From assembly GCF_000732325.1 (NCBI RefSeq), contig NZ_BBIW01000006.1:248001-312000 (forward strand): a DNA stretch of 64,000 bases, written 5' to 3'. Position 1 is the first letter of the stretch. Each line of letters starts with the position of its first letter. Made by a program: the position numbers and the translations under genes. The notes below the pieces were generated by a model, which saw only the letters and a list, made by a program, of their open reading frames with translations, was not told where the DNA came from and searched no databases. Positions 36,160 through 45,734 of the stretch are shown here, piece after piece. The DNA comes from Paenibacillus sp. TCA20. GTDB taxonomy: Bacteria; Bacillota; Bacilli; Paenibacillales; Paenibacillaceae.

Positions 36160-36235
36160 TGACATCACCTTGCCATCAACTGTCCCCATTGTAGGACAGG
36201 CAAGCAACCTAAATCATCGGACTTTAGTCCTGATC
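36160..36235 (-). ncRNA. Structured leader RNA of the NlpC/P60 gene (candidate regulatory element)
   Basis: On the minus strand a GGAC-TAAA-GTCC tetraloop hairpin (36219-36230) is followed by CTTGCC...GGCAAG (36169-36204) enclosing TGTCC...GGACA. No T-run follows, so it is not a terminator. It does not match ydaO, GEMM or other riboswitches I know. Confidence 0.4.
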
Positions 36236-36365
36236 ACCCCTTTATAAAGATAGGTATATAAAACTATATAAATACGTTATATGATTTAATTCCAGATTGC
36301 ATAATACTGATGAAAACAAATCAAAATATTCTTATATATCAACACATTATTACAAATAAGCAAGA

Positions 36366-36422
36366 AAAAACAGCCTTAAATTTATTAGGTATATAGACCT
36401 ATAAATAAAAAGGCTGTTTTAT
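36366..36422 (-). terminator. Terminator of the sugar ABC operon
   Basis: AAAACAGCCTT and AAGGCTGTTTT enclose a nested TAGGTCTATATACCTA hairpin; T6 follows on the minus strand. Confidence 0.75.
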
Positions 36423-36524
36423 GAATTGGATAAACTTACTAGTAGTTACATTGGATATTATATCCGTCAATAAGTTTTGTTTTTACTTTTTAACCTTTTT
36501 GTAACCTATTGAAACGTTTACAGT

Positions 36525-37688
36525 TTAAGCAGCTCGTTTGTTCTTGTTGTAAATATCAAACGCGACAGCTAACAACAATACAAGTCCTTTAATTCCCTGC
36601 TGCCAGTCGATACCGAGCCCGATCAGCGACATCCCGTTATTCAGCACACCCATAACCAGACCACCGATAATAGCGCCAAATACGGTTCCAATTCCCCCTG
36701 ATGCGGAGGCTCCACCGATAAACGCGGCCGCGATCGCATCAAGCTCAAAGTTTGTACCCGCTCTTGGGATAGCCGCGTTCAATCTTGCAGTAAAGATCAA
36801 GCCGGAGATCGCAGCAAGTACCCCCATGTTAACAAATACCCAGAAGGTAACCTTCTTTGTTTTTACACCAGACAGGCCTGCAGCCTTCTCATTACCGCCT
36901 ACCGCATAGATGTGACGTCCCATAACTGTCTTATTCATAACAATGGAATAACCTACAATAAGCACGGCAAGCAGCACCAGGATGTTCGGAATCCCTGCAT
37001 AGCTGGCAAGCGCCACGAAAAATACGTTAACGACGATCGCAATCAGCACCATTTTCGTTATAAACAGCGGCGTAGAACTGGTCTCGAATTTATACTTCTG
37101 CTGATTTTTACGTGCTTTCACTTCATTAATAATGTAAAGTACGGTTACAATCACACCTGCAAGAATTGCTACCAGATTCGTCCCTGCATTCCCGAAGTCC
37201 GGAATGAAGCCTGCACTAATCTTCTGGAACCCTTCCGGAAGAGGGGATATGGACTGGCCTTCCAGTACAATCATCGTAAGACCACGGAACAAGAGCATCC
37301 CGGCAAGAGTGACGATAAAGGCCGGTATACGGACATATGCTATCCAGAACCCTTGCCATGCGCCGATCAGTGCTCCCAGCAGAAGCGACAGAATGACCGC
37401 TACGACCGGATGCAAATTCATATCTACCATCATAATTGCAGCGCAAGCACCTACCAGGGCAGCTACGGAGCCTACGGACAAATCAATGTGTCCTGTAATG
37501 ATAACCAGCACCATACCAATGGCGAGGACGAGAATATAGCTGTTTTGCAAAATGAGGTTCGTAATATTGATTGGTTCGAATAATAATCCGCCACTAAGGA
37601 CCCCGAACAAAATCATAATGAGTATTAATGCTATAATCATGCCGTACTGGCGAATATTATTTTTGAGCAGCTGCATTAAGTTATCCAT
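36525..37688 (-). CDS. gguB: Monosaccharide ABC transporter permease (GguB/MmsB type)
   Basis: 387 residues with about ten hydrophobic helices; [22 protein letters not shown] and [18 protein letters not shown] are typical of ribose/xylose-class permeases, and the gap-filled central loop ([14 protein letters not shown]) marks the GguB/MmsB branch. It overlaps the ATPase gene by eight bases. Together with GguA and ChvE it imports pentoses or hexoses such as arabinose, xylose, galactose or glucose. The araH name of Geobacillus would fit if arabinose is the ligand. Confidence 0.93.
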   Translation of the reverse strand: MDNLMQLLKNNIRQYGMIIALILIMILFGVLSGGLLFEPINITNLILQNSYILVLAIGMVLVIITGHIDLSVGSVAALVGACAAIMMVDMNLHPVVAVILSLLLGALIGAWQGFWIAYVRIPAFIVTLAGMLLFRGLTMIVLEGQSISPLPEGFQKISAGFIPDFGNAGTNLVAILAGVIVTVLYIINEVKARKNQQKYKFETSSTPLFITKMVLIAIVVNVFFVALASYAGIPNILVLLAVLIVGYSIVMNKTVMGRHIYAVGGNEKAAGLSGVKTKKVTFWVFVNMGVLAAISGLIFTARLNAAIPRAGTNFELDAIAAAFIGGASASGGIGTVFGAIIGGLVMGVLNNGMSLIGLGIDWQQGIKGLVLLLAVAFDIYNKNKRAA

Positions 37689-39231
37689 TTGTATGCCCTC
37701 CCGATCTGGTCGTGTTCGTCATGTATTTCATCAACAGCTCTTGATTCGCTTCACTCCGATTCACCTCACCTGTGATCCTTCCTGCATTCATAACGAAGAT
37801 TCGGTCACAGATGCCGAGTATTTCTGGAAGCTCGGAAGAAATAACGATAATGGCCTTTCCTTCATTCGCCAGCTCCTGAATAATCGAGTAAATTTCAAAC
37901 TTGGCCCCTACGTCAATTCCTCTCGTAGGCTCATCGAGTATAAGAATATCCGGCTCGGAATAGATCCATTTGCTCAGCACAACCTTCTGCTGATTACCAC
38001 CGCTAAGGTTCTGAACCTCCTGGTGGATACTGTTTGTTTTGATCTTGAGCCGTTTACGCATTTGCTCCGCAACGATCACTTCTTCATTTTCATTAATAAC
38101 CGAAGCCTTCTGCAGCTTCTTGATTCCGGTTAACGAAATGTTTCGCTTAATATCCTGGATCAGTACAAGCCCATAGTCCTTGCGATCCTCTGTTACATAG
38201 GCAAATCCATTATCAATCGCCTGATTGATTGTGTTATTGTGAATGACCTGTCCGTCCTTGCGCAGCTCCCCTGAGATTTTCTGTCCGTAGGCCTTTCCAA
38301 AAATACTCATCGCAAGCTCCGTCCGTCCCGCTCCCATGAGACCGGCAATTCCTACAATCTCTCCGCGCCGTACATTGAGATTGACTCCATCCAGTACTTT
38401 GCGATCGGCATGATGCTCGTGGTATACAGTCCAGTCCTTGACTTCAAGCATAACTTCACCAATGTTTGGCCTGCGTTCCGGATAACGATCCGTTAGGTCA
38501 CGGCCAACCATGCCTCGGATAATTCGGTCCTCGCTCATATCCTTCGATTTCATATCCAGCGTTTCGATCGTCTTGCCATCTCGCAGAATCGTTACAGAGT
38601 CCGACACCTCAGATACTTCGTTCAGCTTATGTGAAATGAGAATACAAGCGATTCCCTGCCTCTTGAATTCCAGCATCAGTCTGAGCAGATTTTGACTGTC
38701 TGTCTCATTAAGCGCTGCTGTCGGTTCATCCAGAATAAGCAGCTTCACCTTCTTGGACAGCGCCTTTGCAATCTCGACAAGCTGTTGTTTACCGACACCG
38801 ATATTCGTGACCAGCGTGTTAGGATTCTCATCCAGCCCCACTTCCTTGAGCAGTTCAGAGGTCTTCGTGATGGTCTCCTGCCAATTGATTACCCCTTTGG
38901 TTGCCCGCTCGTTACCTAGAAAAATGTTCTCGGCAATAGACAAGTATGGGATAAGCGCGAGTTCCTGATGGATGATGACAATCCCTTTCTCCTCGCTGTC
39001 CTTGATCGTTTTGAATTCGCATACCTGATCCTCGAATAGAATATCTCCCTCGTAGGAACCGTAAGGATACACTCCGCTCAGTACCTTCATCAGTGTTGAT
39101 TTACCGGCACCATTCTCGCCGCATAAGGAATGAATCTCGCCTGCCTTCACTTTCAGGTTTACATTCTCCAATGCTTTAACACCGGGAAATTCCTTTGTAA
39201 TCCCGCGCATTTCAAGTATATATTCAGCCAT
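37681..39231 (-). CDS. gguA: Monosaccharide ABC transporter ATPase (GguA/MmsA type), two cassettes
   Basis: 516 residues with two ATPase domains. The first has Walker [10 protein letters not shown] and Walker [12 protein letters not shown]. The second has a degenerate Walker A ([10 protein letters not shown]), an intact signature LSGGNQQKV and Walker [17 protein letters not shown], the normal state for sugar importers of this class. The ATG at 39231 follows GGGAAGGTGA; seven upstream codons are open but weaker. Lies 36 bases after the binding-protein gene and is coupled to the permease. Confidence 0.95.
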   Translation of the reverse strand: MAEYILEMRGITKEFPGVKALENVNLKVKAGEIHSLCGENGAGKSTLMKVLSGVYPYGSYEGDILFEDQVCEFKTIKDSEEKGIVIIHQELALIPYLSIAENIFLGNERATKGVINWQETITKTSELLKEVGLDENPNTLVTNIGVGKQQLVEIAKALSKKVKLLILDEPTAALNETDSQNLLRLMLEFKRQGIACILISHKLNEVSEVSDSVTILRDGKTIETLDMKSKDMSEDRIIRGMVGRDLTDRYPERRPNIGEVMLEVKDWTVYHEHHADRKVLDGVNLNVRRGEIVGIAGLMGAGRTELAMSIFGKAYGQKISGELRKDGQVIHNNTINQAIDNGFAYVTEDRKDYGLVLIQDIKRNISLTGIKKLQKASVINENEEVIVAEQMRKRLKIKTNSIHQEVQNLSGGNQQKVVLSKWIYSEPDILILDEPTRGIDVGAKFEIYSIIQELANEGKAIIVISSELPEILGICDRIFVMNAGRITGEVNRSEANQELLMKYMTNTTRSGGHTNG

Positions 39232-39267
39232 GATTTCACCTTCCCGCATCAAAAGTTAACAGATATT

Positions 39268-40353
39268 CTATTCCAGCCCAACTTCATCTTTGGTGTAGTA
39301 TCCGGAATCAATTACAACTTCCTCCAGATTCGTCGCATCCACAGATACTGGCTCAAGCAGGTAGGACGGCACAACCATTTTTCCATTATCGTAGCTCTCC
39401 GTATCATTCACTTCTGCTTCGGTCCCAGAGAGAACGCTTTCAACCATGGCAACCGTTCGCTCCGCCAGCTGACGTGTATCCTTAAATACGGTTTGTGTCT
39501 GTTCTCCTCTGACGATGGATTTGATGGAGGACAGCTCTGCATCCTGTCCAGTAATTACAGGCATCGGATTGTTAGAGCTTCCATAGCCTACACCTTTTAG
39601 AGAAGAAATGATGCCCAGACTTAACGAATCAGCAGGAGCAAGAATTGCATCAATCCGCTCATTTGAGTAATGCGCACTGATCAAATTATCCATCCGCTTC
39701 TGCGCTTCCGCACCATCCCATCTGAGCGTAGCGATTTGACTCATTGAATTCTGTTTGCTTCGTATGACGAGCTGACCGGAGTCAATATACGGCTGTAGAA
39801 CAGACATAGCGCCGTCAAAGAAGAAGTAAGCATTGTTATCGTCCGGTGATCCGCCAAACAGCTCGATATTAAACGGTCCCTTGCCTTCCTTGAGGCCCAG
39901 CTTCTCCTCTATATAAGAGCCTTGAAGAACACCGACTTGGAAATTATCAAATGTAGCATAATAGGACAGATGCTCTGTATTACGAATCAATCGGTCATAA
40001 GCAATGACACGAATGCCTTGGTCATGAGCCTTGCTGATGACATCGGTTAATGTATTTCCGTCAACGGATGCAATCACGATCACATCCACGCCTTTTGTAA
40101 TCATGTTCTCGATCTGTGCAATCTGATTCTCGACTACATCCTCCGCATATTGCAGATCGGTCTTGAAGCCTTTCTCTTCAAACAGCTTCACCATGTTATT
40201 CCCGTCGGCTACCCATCTCTCCGCCGATTTCGTTGGCATGGCGATGCCGACATAGCCCTGACTTTCGCTGCCGCCTGTCGTCTCCGCAAGATTACATGCA
40301 CTCAAAGAGATAACGAGCACGAAGAGAAGAAGATAGGTTAGTGCTTTCTTCAT
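39268..40353 (-). CDS. chvE: Sugar-binding lipoprotein, ChvE type
   Basis: 361 residues. Signal peptide with lipobox LSACN. The mature protein begins with [20 protein letters not shown] and includes [21 protein letters not shown] and [11 protein letters not shown], hallmarks of ChvE/multiple-monosaccharide binding proteins. It captures sugars for GguAB. The ATG at 40353 follows AAAGGGTGG. A cre-like site lies about 50 bases upstream, so CcpA repression is likely. Downstream of the sensor-kinase genes on the same strand but with its own promoter region after a terminator. Confidence 0.94.
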   Translation of the reverse strand: MKKALTYLLLFVLVISLSACNLAETTGGSESQGYVGIAMPTKSAERWVADGNNMVKLFEEKGFKTDLQYAEDVVENQIAQIENMITKGVDVIVIASVDGNTLTDVISKAHDQGIRVIAYDRLIRNTEHLSYYATFDNFQVGVLQGSYIEEKLGLKEGKGPFNIELFGGSPDDNNAYFFFDGAMSVLQPYIDSGQLVIRSKQNSMSQIATLRWDGAEAQKRMDNLISAHYSNERIDAILAPADSLSLGIISSLKGVGYGSSNNPMPVITGQDAELSSIKSIVRGEQTQTVFKDTRQLAERTVAMVESVLSGTEAEVNDTESYDNGKMVVPSYLLEPVSVDATNLEEVVIDSGYYTKDEVGLE

Positions 40354-40402
40354 CGTTTCCACCCTTTCGCTTGTACGATTGTGCCTGGATTAAAGCTTTT
40401 AT

Positions 40403-40416
40403 AGTTAGCGCTTTCA
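40403..40416 (-). promoter_or_regulatory. cre (CcpA) site upstream of chvE
   Basis: Minus strand reads TGAAAGCGCTAACT, close to the cre consensus TGAAAGCGCTTTCA (ten of 14 positions, all of the first half and core). Confidence 0.65.
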
Positions 40417-40545
40417 TATCCATTGATCCCTTGTTTCTTCTATAATGATATCTCAACGCTTCTTGAATCGTCTTTGCACATTTGCAACCGTTTTTATAAA
40501 AATCAAACCTTTCTTGGCAATATCCCGATAGGAGTTCCGTGGCAA

Positions 40546-40574
40546 CAAAAAAAAACGCCTTGCGGCGTTTTTTT
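40546..40574 (-). terminator. Terminator of the three-component sensor operon
   Basis: AAAAAACGCC, GCAA loop and GGCGTTTTTT: GC stem with long T-run on either strand, 43 bases after the response-regulator stop. Confidence 0.9.
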
Positions 40575-40616
40575 CAAAATGAAGAGCATATCTTCCTTGG
40601 ATGCTCTATTAATTCT

Positions 40617-41822
40617 CTAAACAAAGGCTTCGCCCTTACGATATTTGTTCGGGGAAATGCCGATGACCTTCTTGAATGCAGTGCTGAAGTAGTGCTGACT
40701 CTCATATCCGATATGATCGGCAATCTCGTGCATGGCAAGACTGCTGCTATTCAGCAGCTGTATCGCTTTGTGAATCCGAATTCCGGTCAGCAGGGCAATA
40801 AATGACTCCCCGAGCTCCTTCTTCAGCATGCGGCTCAAATATACGGGTGAAACTCCCAGCTCGGAAGCCACCAGCTCCAGTGTCAAAGCGTGGTTGTGAT
40901 AATGCTCCTGCAAATATTGCCGGGCTCTTCGTACAAGCGGAGATAGCGAAGCCTCCTGATAGATGCATTCCTTGCACAGGTTGTATGCCTCTAGAAGCTC
41001 CATCTCCACTCCAACATCCTCAGCAGCGGTGTGTAGAGTGACACCCAGATTCTCCTTGGCCGCCTCCTCGATCTTCATGAGCAGCTCTGGTGTGAGCCTG
41101 CTCCAGCTGATCCCTACGATCAGATCAGATCCATTTCTGAACACAAGTGCTTCCGAGGTGCCAATCAGCTCTTCAACAATGTTCTTGACCGCATACAGAT
41201 ACAGCTGGCGATCGCCTTCCTTCAAGATCGTATTCGGCATGCTTACCTCTGGCCAGCGGATCACGAGACAACTTGCGGGAGAAGCTGCAGGAAGAGAGAG
41301 CAGACTGAGCTGCATCCCAAGCTCCTCTTCGTTCAGTCTGCCTTGTACCCATTCCTGTCCCAGCTGCTCTCGCAGTACCTCCCTTCTCTTGCGGAGATGC
41401 TCCCTGGCAGATGCCTGTTTCTCCTTCTCCAGCTGCTCCTCATCGAGTGAAGCCTTAATTCGCTGCAGCACACTCATCAGCTCATCCGTTTCAACCGGCT
41501 TCAATATATATTCCTCCACACCCAGCCGAATCGCTTGCTGCGCATAGCTGAATTCATCATACCCTGTAATGATAATGCATCTGCATTCCTGCTTCTGCTC
41601 TCGAAGTGCCTGAATGAATGAAATGCCATTCATAATCGGCATATTCATATCGACGAGCACAAGATCAGCTCCCCGTTCTAGTACAAGCTCCAGTGCTTCC
41701 GCTCCGTCTTCGGCGAGTCCGATGACTTCCATGCCAAGAGAAGCCCAGTCTACCGACTCGCTGATGCCTTCACGAATGATAGGTTCATCATCCGCAATCA
41801 ATACTTGATATGGTTTATTCAT
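40617..41822 (-). CDS. AraC-type response regulator (YesN-like)
   Basis: 401 residues. The receiver domain (1-120) has the phospho-acceptor Asp in LVLVDMNMPIMNG and acidic pocket ADDEPIIREG. A central linker (about 130-290) precedes the C-terminal AraC double HTH with LTLELVASELGVSPVYLSRMLKKELG and the closing YFSTAFKKVIGISPNKYR. It overlaps the kinase stop by four bases (ATGA). Partner of the upstream kinase; the likely target is the chvE-gguA-gguB promoter immediately downstream, as with AraT in Geobacillus. Confidence 0.93.
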   Translation of the reverse strand: MNKPYQVLIADDEPIIREGISESVDWASLGMEVIGLAEDGAEALELVLERGADLVLVDMNMPIMNGISFIQALREQKQECRCIIITGYDEFSYAQQAIRLGVEEYILKPVETDELMSVLQRIKASLDEEQLEKEKQASAREHLRKRREVLREQLGQEWVQGRLNEEELGMQLSLLSLPAASPASCLVIRWPEVSMPNTILKEGDRQLYLYAVKNIVEELIGTSEALVFRNGSDLIVGISWSRLTPELLMKIEEAAKENLGVTLHTAAEDVGVEMELLEAYNLCKECIYQEASLSPLVRRARQYLQEHYHNHALTLELVASELGVSPVYLSRMLKKELGESFIALLTGIRIHKAIQLLNSSSLAMHEIADHIGYESQHYFSTAFKKVIGISPNKYRKGEAFV

Positions 41823-43681
41823 AGCTCCTCCTCCTGTTCGTGGTCAGCCATGACTTGAGGCTCGGTCAACAAAGGATGCTTAATCGTGACCGTTGTGCCT
41901 TCCCCCAGCGTGCTGTCCAGCTGCACGCCGTAATCTGTTCCGAATGCGAGCTGAATTCGGGCCTGCACATTTAACAGGCCATAGCTCTTCGGTGACTCCT
42001 TCTCTTCATGCTGCTTATCTATGGTGATCAATGGATTGGCAAGCTTCTCCCTCAGCTGCTGAAGCCGCTCCTCATCCATGCCCGCCCCATTATCTGTGAT
42101 CGTCATCAGAAGATAGTCGGTTTGCTGTTCCACCTGAATTCGAATGTTGCCTGCACCGCGCCTGGCCTTGATGCCATGATAGATCGCATTCTCAACGATC
42201 GGCTGCATGATCAGCTTGACAACATAGAATCTTCTGACCTCCTCCTGCAGCTCGATCTGGCAGTTCAGTCGGTCCCGATAACGGGTCTTCTGAATCTGCA
42301 AATAGCTGGTGATATGATCTATCTCTTCGGACACCGGAATCATGCTGCTGCCCTTACTGAGCCCGATTCTAAACAATCGGGATAACGATTTCACCATTTC
42401 GGATACATCTTCCGCCCCCTGCTTGCGTGCCATCCAGTGGATGGTATCCAGTGTGTTATACAAAAAGTGCGGCTTGATGTGAGCGGTAAGACTGCGCAGC
42501 TCAGCTGCCTGCTTCTGTTTTTCTTTTCTCCGGTTCATAGCCATCAGCTTCTTGATCTCCTGCAGCATCCGGTTAAAGCTGACACCGAGCATTCCGACCT
42601 CATCTCCACGGTTACCGAGATTACGCAGCGTCATGTCGCCTTTTTCGGCCTTCTGCATCAAGCTCATCAAGTGATGAATCGGCCTTGAGATGGATTGTGA
42701 CAGGACATAAGCCGCCGTTAGTCCAAACATGCAAACAATAAACAAATAGCAAATCACATAAAAATGAATTTCTCTAACAGCAATTGCTGAATCACCTGTA
42801 TTGAACACCCCGATCGTACGCCAGCCGGTGTAAGAAGAGGTCTGGTATTGAAACTGAAAGTTCTGATCTCCCACTTGTTTTGTAAAGGTTCCATAGGAGG
42901 CATCTTCAAACCAGGAGCTCTCCAACTGAGTAATAATGGACTGATCCGGTGCGAAGATTTTATTCCCATCCTGATCCTGAATCATTAAATATCCATCTTT
43001 ACCTAACGTGACATCCCTTGCAATGCCTGAGATCGAGAACAGCTTCAGGTCGATCAAAATAACGCCTCGCGTTTCCCGAGTCTCCGGATCAACCAAAGCT
43101 CTGGATACAGACACGACTTCATCCGGCGTATAGTTCACATGGGTAGTTACTCTCCGCTCTCCAGGATGCCCGATGACCGTAAAGATCCCTTTCTGATCCA
43201 CGGCAGCCTGATACCAGCTCTCTTGTGTGAGATCTGTATCATCTACAGCATACATTTCGTTGCTTATATATTCCCCTTCATTATTAATGATTAAGATCCC
43301 TGCAATATCGGGATGAAGTGTTGTAAACCCCTGTAAAAAAACTTGAACACTTCCTGAGCTCTTCACCCGCTCTCTTACCTCGGGAGTACCATCAATAAAC
43401 TGCTGAACATCCTCATCAAATTCGGTGAGATAGGTAATGTTCTGCAGATTTTCAATGGACTTGTCGAGCGACTGATTCACTTTACCAATCAGCTGTAGTG
43501 TATTGTCTTCGACCTGCCTTTCCACAATTCGATCCACGGTCCAATTGACGATTAATCCAAGACCCAGTGCAGGCACGATACCAATTAATAGAAAAAGAAT
43601 GGAGAGCTGATAACGCAGCGGCATTTGACTGAACTTAAGTCGTTTCCATAACCTTCCAGATCTGCGCTCATTATTTCGCAT
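41819..43681 (-). CDS. Sensor histidine kinase (YesM-like)
   Basis: 620 residues. A membrane helix (about 20-42) leads to a ~250-residue extracytoplasmic sensor domain (with TLHPDIAGILIINNEGEYISNEM) and a second helix, then HAMP. The phospho-acceptor His is in HIKPHFLYNTLDTIHWMARK and the ATP-binding N-box and G-box are VENAIYHGIK and DNGAGMDEERL. The start at 43681 has GGAG seven bases upstream and overlaps the sensor gene by 11 bases; earlier ATGs in the frame lie inside that gene. It would receive a signal from the binding-protein-like sensor. Confidence 0.92.
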   Translation of the reverse strand: MRNNERRSGRLWKRLKFSQMPLRYQLSILFLLIGIVPALGLGLIVNWTVDRIVERQVEDNTLQLIGKVNQSLDKSIENLQNITYLTEFDEDVQQFIDGTPEVRERVKSSGSVQVFLQGFTTLHPDIAGILIINNEGEYISNEMYAVDDTDLTQESWYQAAVDQKGIFTVIGHPGERRVTTHVNYTPDEVVSVSRALVDPETRETRGVILIDLKLFSISGIARDVTLGKDGYLMIQDQDGNKIFAPDQSIITQLESSWFEDASYGTFTKQVGDQNFQFQYQTSSYTGWRTIGVFNTGDSAIAVREIHFYVICYLFIVCMFGLTAAYVLSQSISRPIHHLMSLMQKAEKGDMTLRNLGNRGDEVGMLGVSFNRMLQEIKKLMAMNRRKEKQKQAAELRSLTAHIKPHFLYNTLDTIHWMARKQGAEDVSEMVKSLSRLFRIGLSKGSSMIPVSEEIDHITSYLQIQKTRYRDRLNCQIELQEEVRRFYVVKLIMQPIVENAIYHGIKARRGAGNIRIQVEQQTDYLLMTITDNGAGMDEERLQQLREKLANPLITIDKQHEEKESPKSYGLLNVQARIQLAFGTDYGVQLDSTLGEGTTVTIKHPLLTEPQVMADHEQEEEL

Positions 43682-44672
43682 AATACTGCTCCACATTCTG
43701 TTTGGTAACCACATTAATTCCTGTATCGACCTGGACTGGAACCGGTGACACATCGTCTGTCGCAGAAGGCGCCGGAATCGTCAGATCATGGTGAAGATGG
43801 AACAAATATTGTAAGGACCAGTACCCCATATTCCATGTTCCCTGTGCAATGCTTGCCGCAATAGCACCTTCCTTGATCAAATCAAGTGTGGCTTTGTTCG
43901 TATCAAAGCTCACAATTGGAACCGGACCCCCATACTGCTGAACCGCTTCAGCGACACCGACACCACTTGCTGCTTCGGTGACGAATACTCCAGCAAGATC
44001 CGGATACTTCTCAAGCAGTGCCGCAGTCACTTGTTCCGCATCCTCTGCATTTCCTTTTCCATTAACCGTATCGACTACTTTCATCATCGGATAGGTGCTC
44101 TCCAGCGTATCCTTGAATCCTTGAATCCGCTCTGTATGATTGTGCTGTCCAGGTACAGTAACGATCGCTACCTGTCCCTCTCTTCCTGCCAGCTTCGCCA
44201 TCTGAGCTGCTGCGGTTGCCCCAGCGTTGTAATTATTCGTTGCCAGGAAGGAGTAAGCTTTGCTGTTCGGTGCACCTGAGTCAAACAGCACGACCGGGAT
44301 GTTCTCCTCAATCGCGCGGTCGATAACACCATCGAGTCCATTCGTGTCAATCGCAGAGATGGCGATGCCTGCTGGTTTCTTCGCAATCACCTGGTCCAGT
44401 ACCATAATCTGCTCCTGCAGGTCGTACTCCGTTGCTCCTCTATATTCAATGGACACGTTCAAAGCGTCAGCCGCATCCTCAAAGCCCTTAAGCACGCTCT
44501 TCCAGTACTCAGAGCCAGATTGGAAGGTGACCATCACATAACGCTCCGAGATATCTCCTCTCAGACCTTCACCCGCAGCTCCTCTATTGTCCACGTCCTC
44601 TGTCATATATTGAAATATATAAACCAAAAAAGCGAATATTAAAAGCGCATAGATCAGCATCATCTTTTTCAA
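43671..44672 (-). CDS. Membrane-anchored sugar-binding-protein-like sensor (AraP-like)
   Basis: 333 residues, TTG start ten bases after GGAGG. One N-terminal membrane helix (LIYALLIFAFLVYIFQY) has no lipobox, so the protein stays anchored. The outer part is a RbsB/LacI-type periplasmic binding fold: VMVTFQSGSEYWKSVLKGFEDAAD, GIAISAIDTNGLDGVIDRA and VPIVSFDTN. Placed first, before kinase and regulator with overlapping genes, it matches the sugar-sensing AraP of the AraPST three-component system. The sensed sugar is inferred to be arabinose or a related pentose. Confidence 0.88.
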   Translation of the reverse strand: MKKMMLIYALLIFAFLVYIFQYMTEDVDNRGAAGEGLRGDISERYVMVTFQSGSEYWKSVLKGFEDAADALNVSIEYRGATEYDLQEQIMVLDQVIAKKPAGIAISAIDTNGLDGVIDRAIEENIPVVLFDSGAPNSKAYSFLATNNYNAGATAAAQMAKLAGREGQVAIVTVPGQHNHTERIQGFKDTLESTYPMMKVVDTVNGKGNAEDAEQVTAALLEKYPDLAGVFVTEAASGVGVAEAVQQYGGPVPIVSFDTNKATLDLIKEGAIAASIAQGTWNMGYWSLQYLFHLHHDLTIPAPSATDDVSPVPVQVDTGINVVTKQNVEQYYAK

Positions 44673-44709
44673 TATAGCTACGCCTCCTCGGTCTGTTCCA
44701 ATGCCAGCA

Positions 44710-44723
44710 TTTAACCGCTTTCA
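44710..44723 (-). promoter_or_regulatory. cre-like site upstream of the sensor operon
   Basis: Minus strand TGAAAGCGGTTAAA keeps the TGAAAGCG half of the cre consensus but diverges in the second half. About 40 bases upstream of the TTG start. Confidence 0.4.
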
Positions 44724-44830
44724 TTAATCATTATAAATCGAGCTGTCAAGACTGTGAACTTCATGACAACAGACCCCCATCGCTGAGAGTCTGTCGCTAC
44801 AATACATATGCACGAGTCTAGTTTACGAGT

Positions 44831-45508
44831 CTAGTTTAAGAAATGGACCATTTGGTGAAGCGCTTCTCTATCTGATGTATGCTCATTATAGGGACTGTCT
44901 TCGACAGCATAGCCAAGAACAACACCAGAGCGGATAATCAGATGATCCGGAATCGACAGCTTCTCTCTAAGTATTTGGGGATAAGCAATCGAATTAAAGG
45001 CGGGAACACTCTGCACATGATGATGCTCAGCGGCCAGCACAAGATATCCGGCGAAGGTGCCCAGATCCATGGTCGACCAATCCGTAAGCGATCGCTCCTG
45101 ACAAATAATAACCAGGGCTGTTCCATCAAAGAACGAAATGTTATTGCGTCGATTCAGCTCTCTTGCCTTCTCATCCTCACGATCGATCCCCATACACTCA
45201 AACATATGTATGCTGTTACGGATGCTGCGCTCCTGCATATATTCAGGCCATTCCTTCGGAACAGGAACATCCGTATTGTATGGCTCTGAACGATCAAACG
45301 CAGCTAAATAGGCCTCTCTGACCGCTTCTAAGGTGCCGCCTGTAGCAATAAATACCTCCCAAGGCTGGGTATTCGCCCAGGATGGTGCACGCAGTGCATC
45401 TGTTAATATATTCTCAAGGGTCGCCTGCGGAATAGGCTTGCTCTTGTCAAATTTACGGTGAGACTTTCGGCTCTGGAACAGGTTCTTACTCTCTTCATGA
45501 TGGTTCAC
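44831..45508 (-). CDS. Nitroreductase-family FMN oxidoreductase
   Basis: 225 residues. The FMN-binding start RKSHRKFDKSKPIP and ALRAPSWANTQPWEVF are characteristic, as is the closing GVVLGYAVEDSPYN. The family reduces nitroaromatics, quinones or flavins with NAD(P)H. A GTG start follows GGAGGAG at nine bases. Monocistronic, upstream of nothing on its strand. Physiological substrate unknown. Confidence 0.9.
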   Translation of the reverse strand: MNHHEESKNLFQSRKSHRKFDKSKPIPQATLENILTDALRAPSWANTQPWEVFIATGGTLEAVREAYLAAFDRSEPYNTDVPVPKEWPEYMQERSIRNSIHMFECMGIDREDEKARELNRRNNISFFDGTALVIICQERSLTDWSTMDLGTFAGYLVLAAEHHHVQSVPAFNSIAYPQILREKLSIPDHLIIRSGVVLGYAVEDSPYNEHTSDREALHQMVHFLN

Positions 45509-45734
45509 TATTGGTTCTCCTCCATTCCTATACTCTATATCTCTGGAATTGACGATTCTTCATGAACGATAATATATACAGACAATAATTACAAGCACAC
45601 ACAGTCCCAAGTTGTAGTATACTTGCTCATGTTATTTGTTATTTCATCTATTCTTAATGTTGATTCGTTACAATAATGACTCCAAGTGCCTGCCTACTTG
45701 TCATGAGAAACAACTATTAGGAGGTTATCTACTA

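Larger units (their letters stand above)
36118..36524. other. 407-bp region between NlpC/P60 and the sugar permease gene
   Basis: Contains the structured leader of the NlpC/P60 gene and the terminator of the sugar operon (36366-36422). The rest is AT-rich; no further gene seen. Confidence 0.6.

Noticed and set aside
36118..36300. ydaO (c-di-AMP) or GEMM (c-di-GMP) riboswitch upstream of the NlpC/P60 gene
   Set aside because: Neither conserved core could be found; left as an unassigned structured leader.
36507..36522. cre-like TGAAACGTTTACA after the sugar permease gene
   Set aside because: One base shorter than the cre spacing and located at the 3' end of the operon, not near a promoter.
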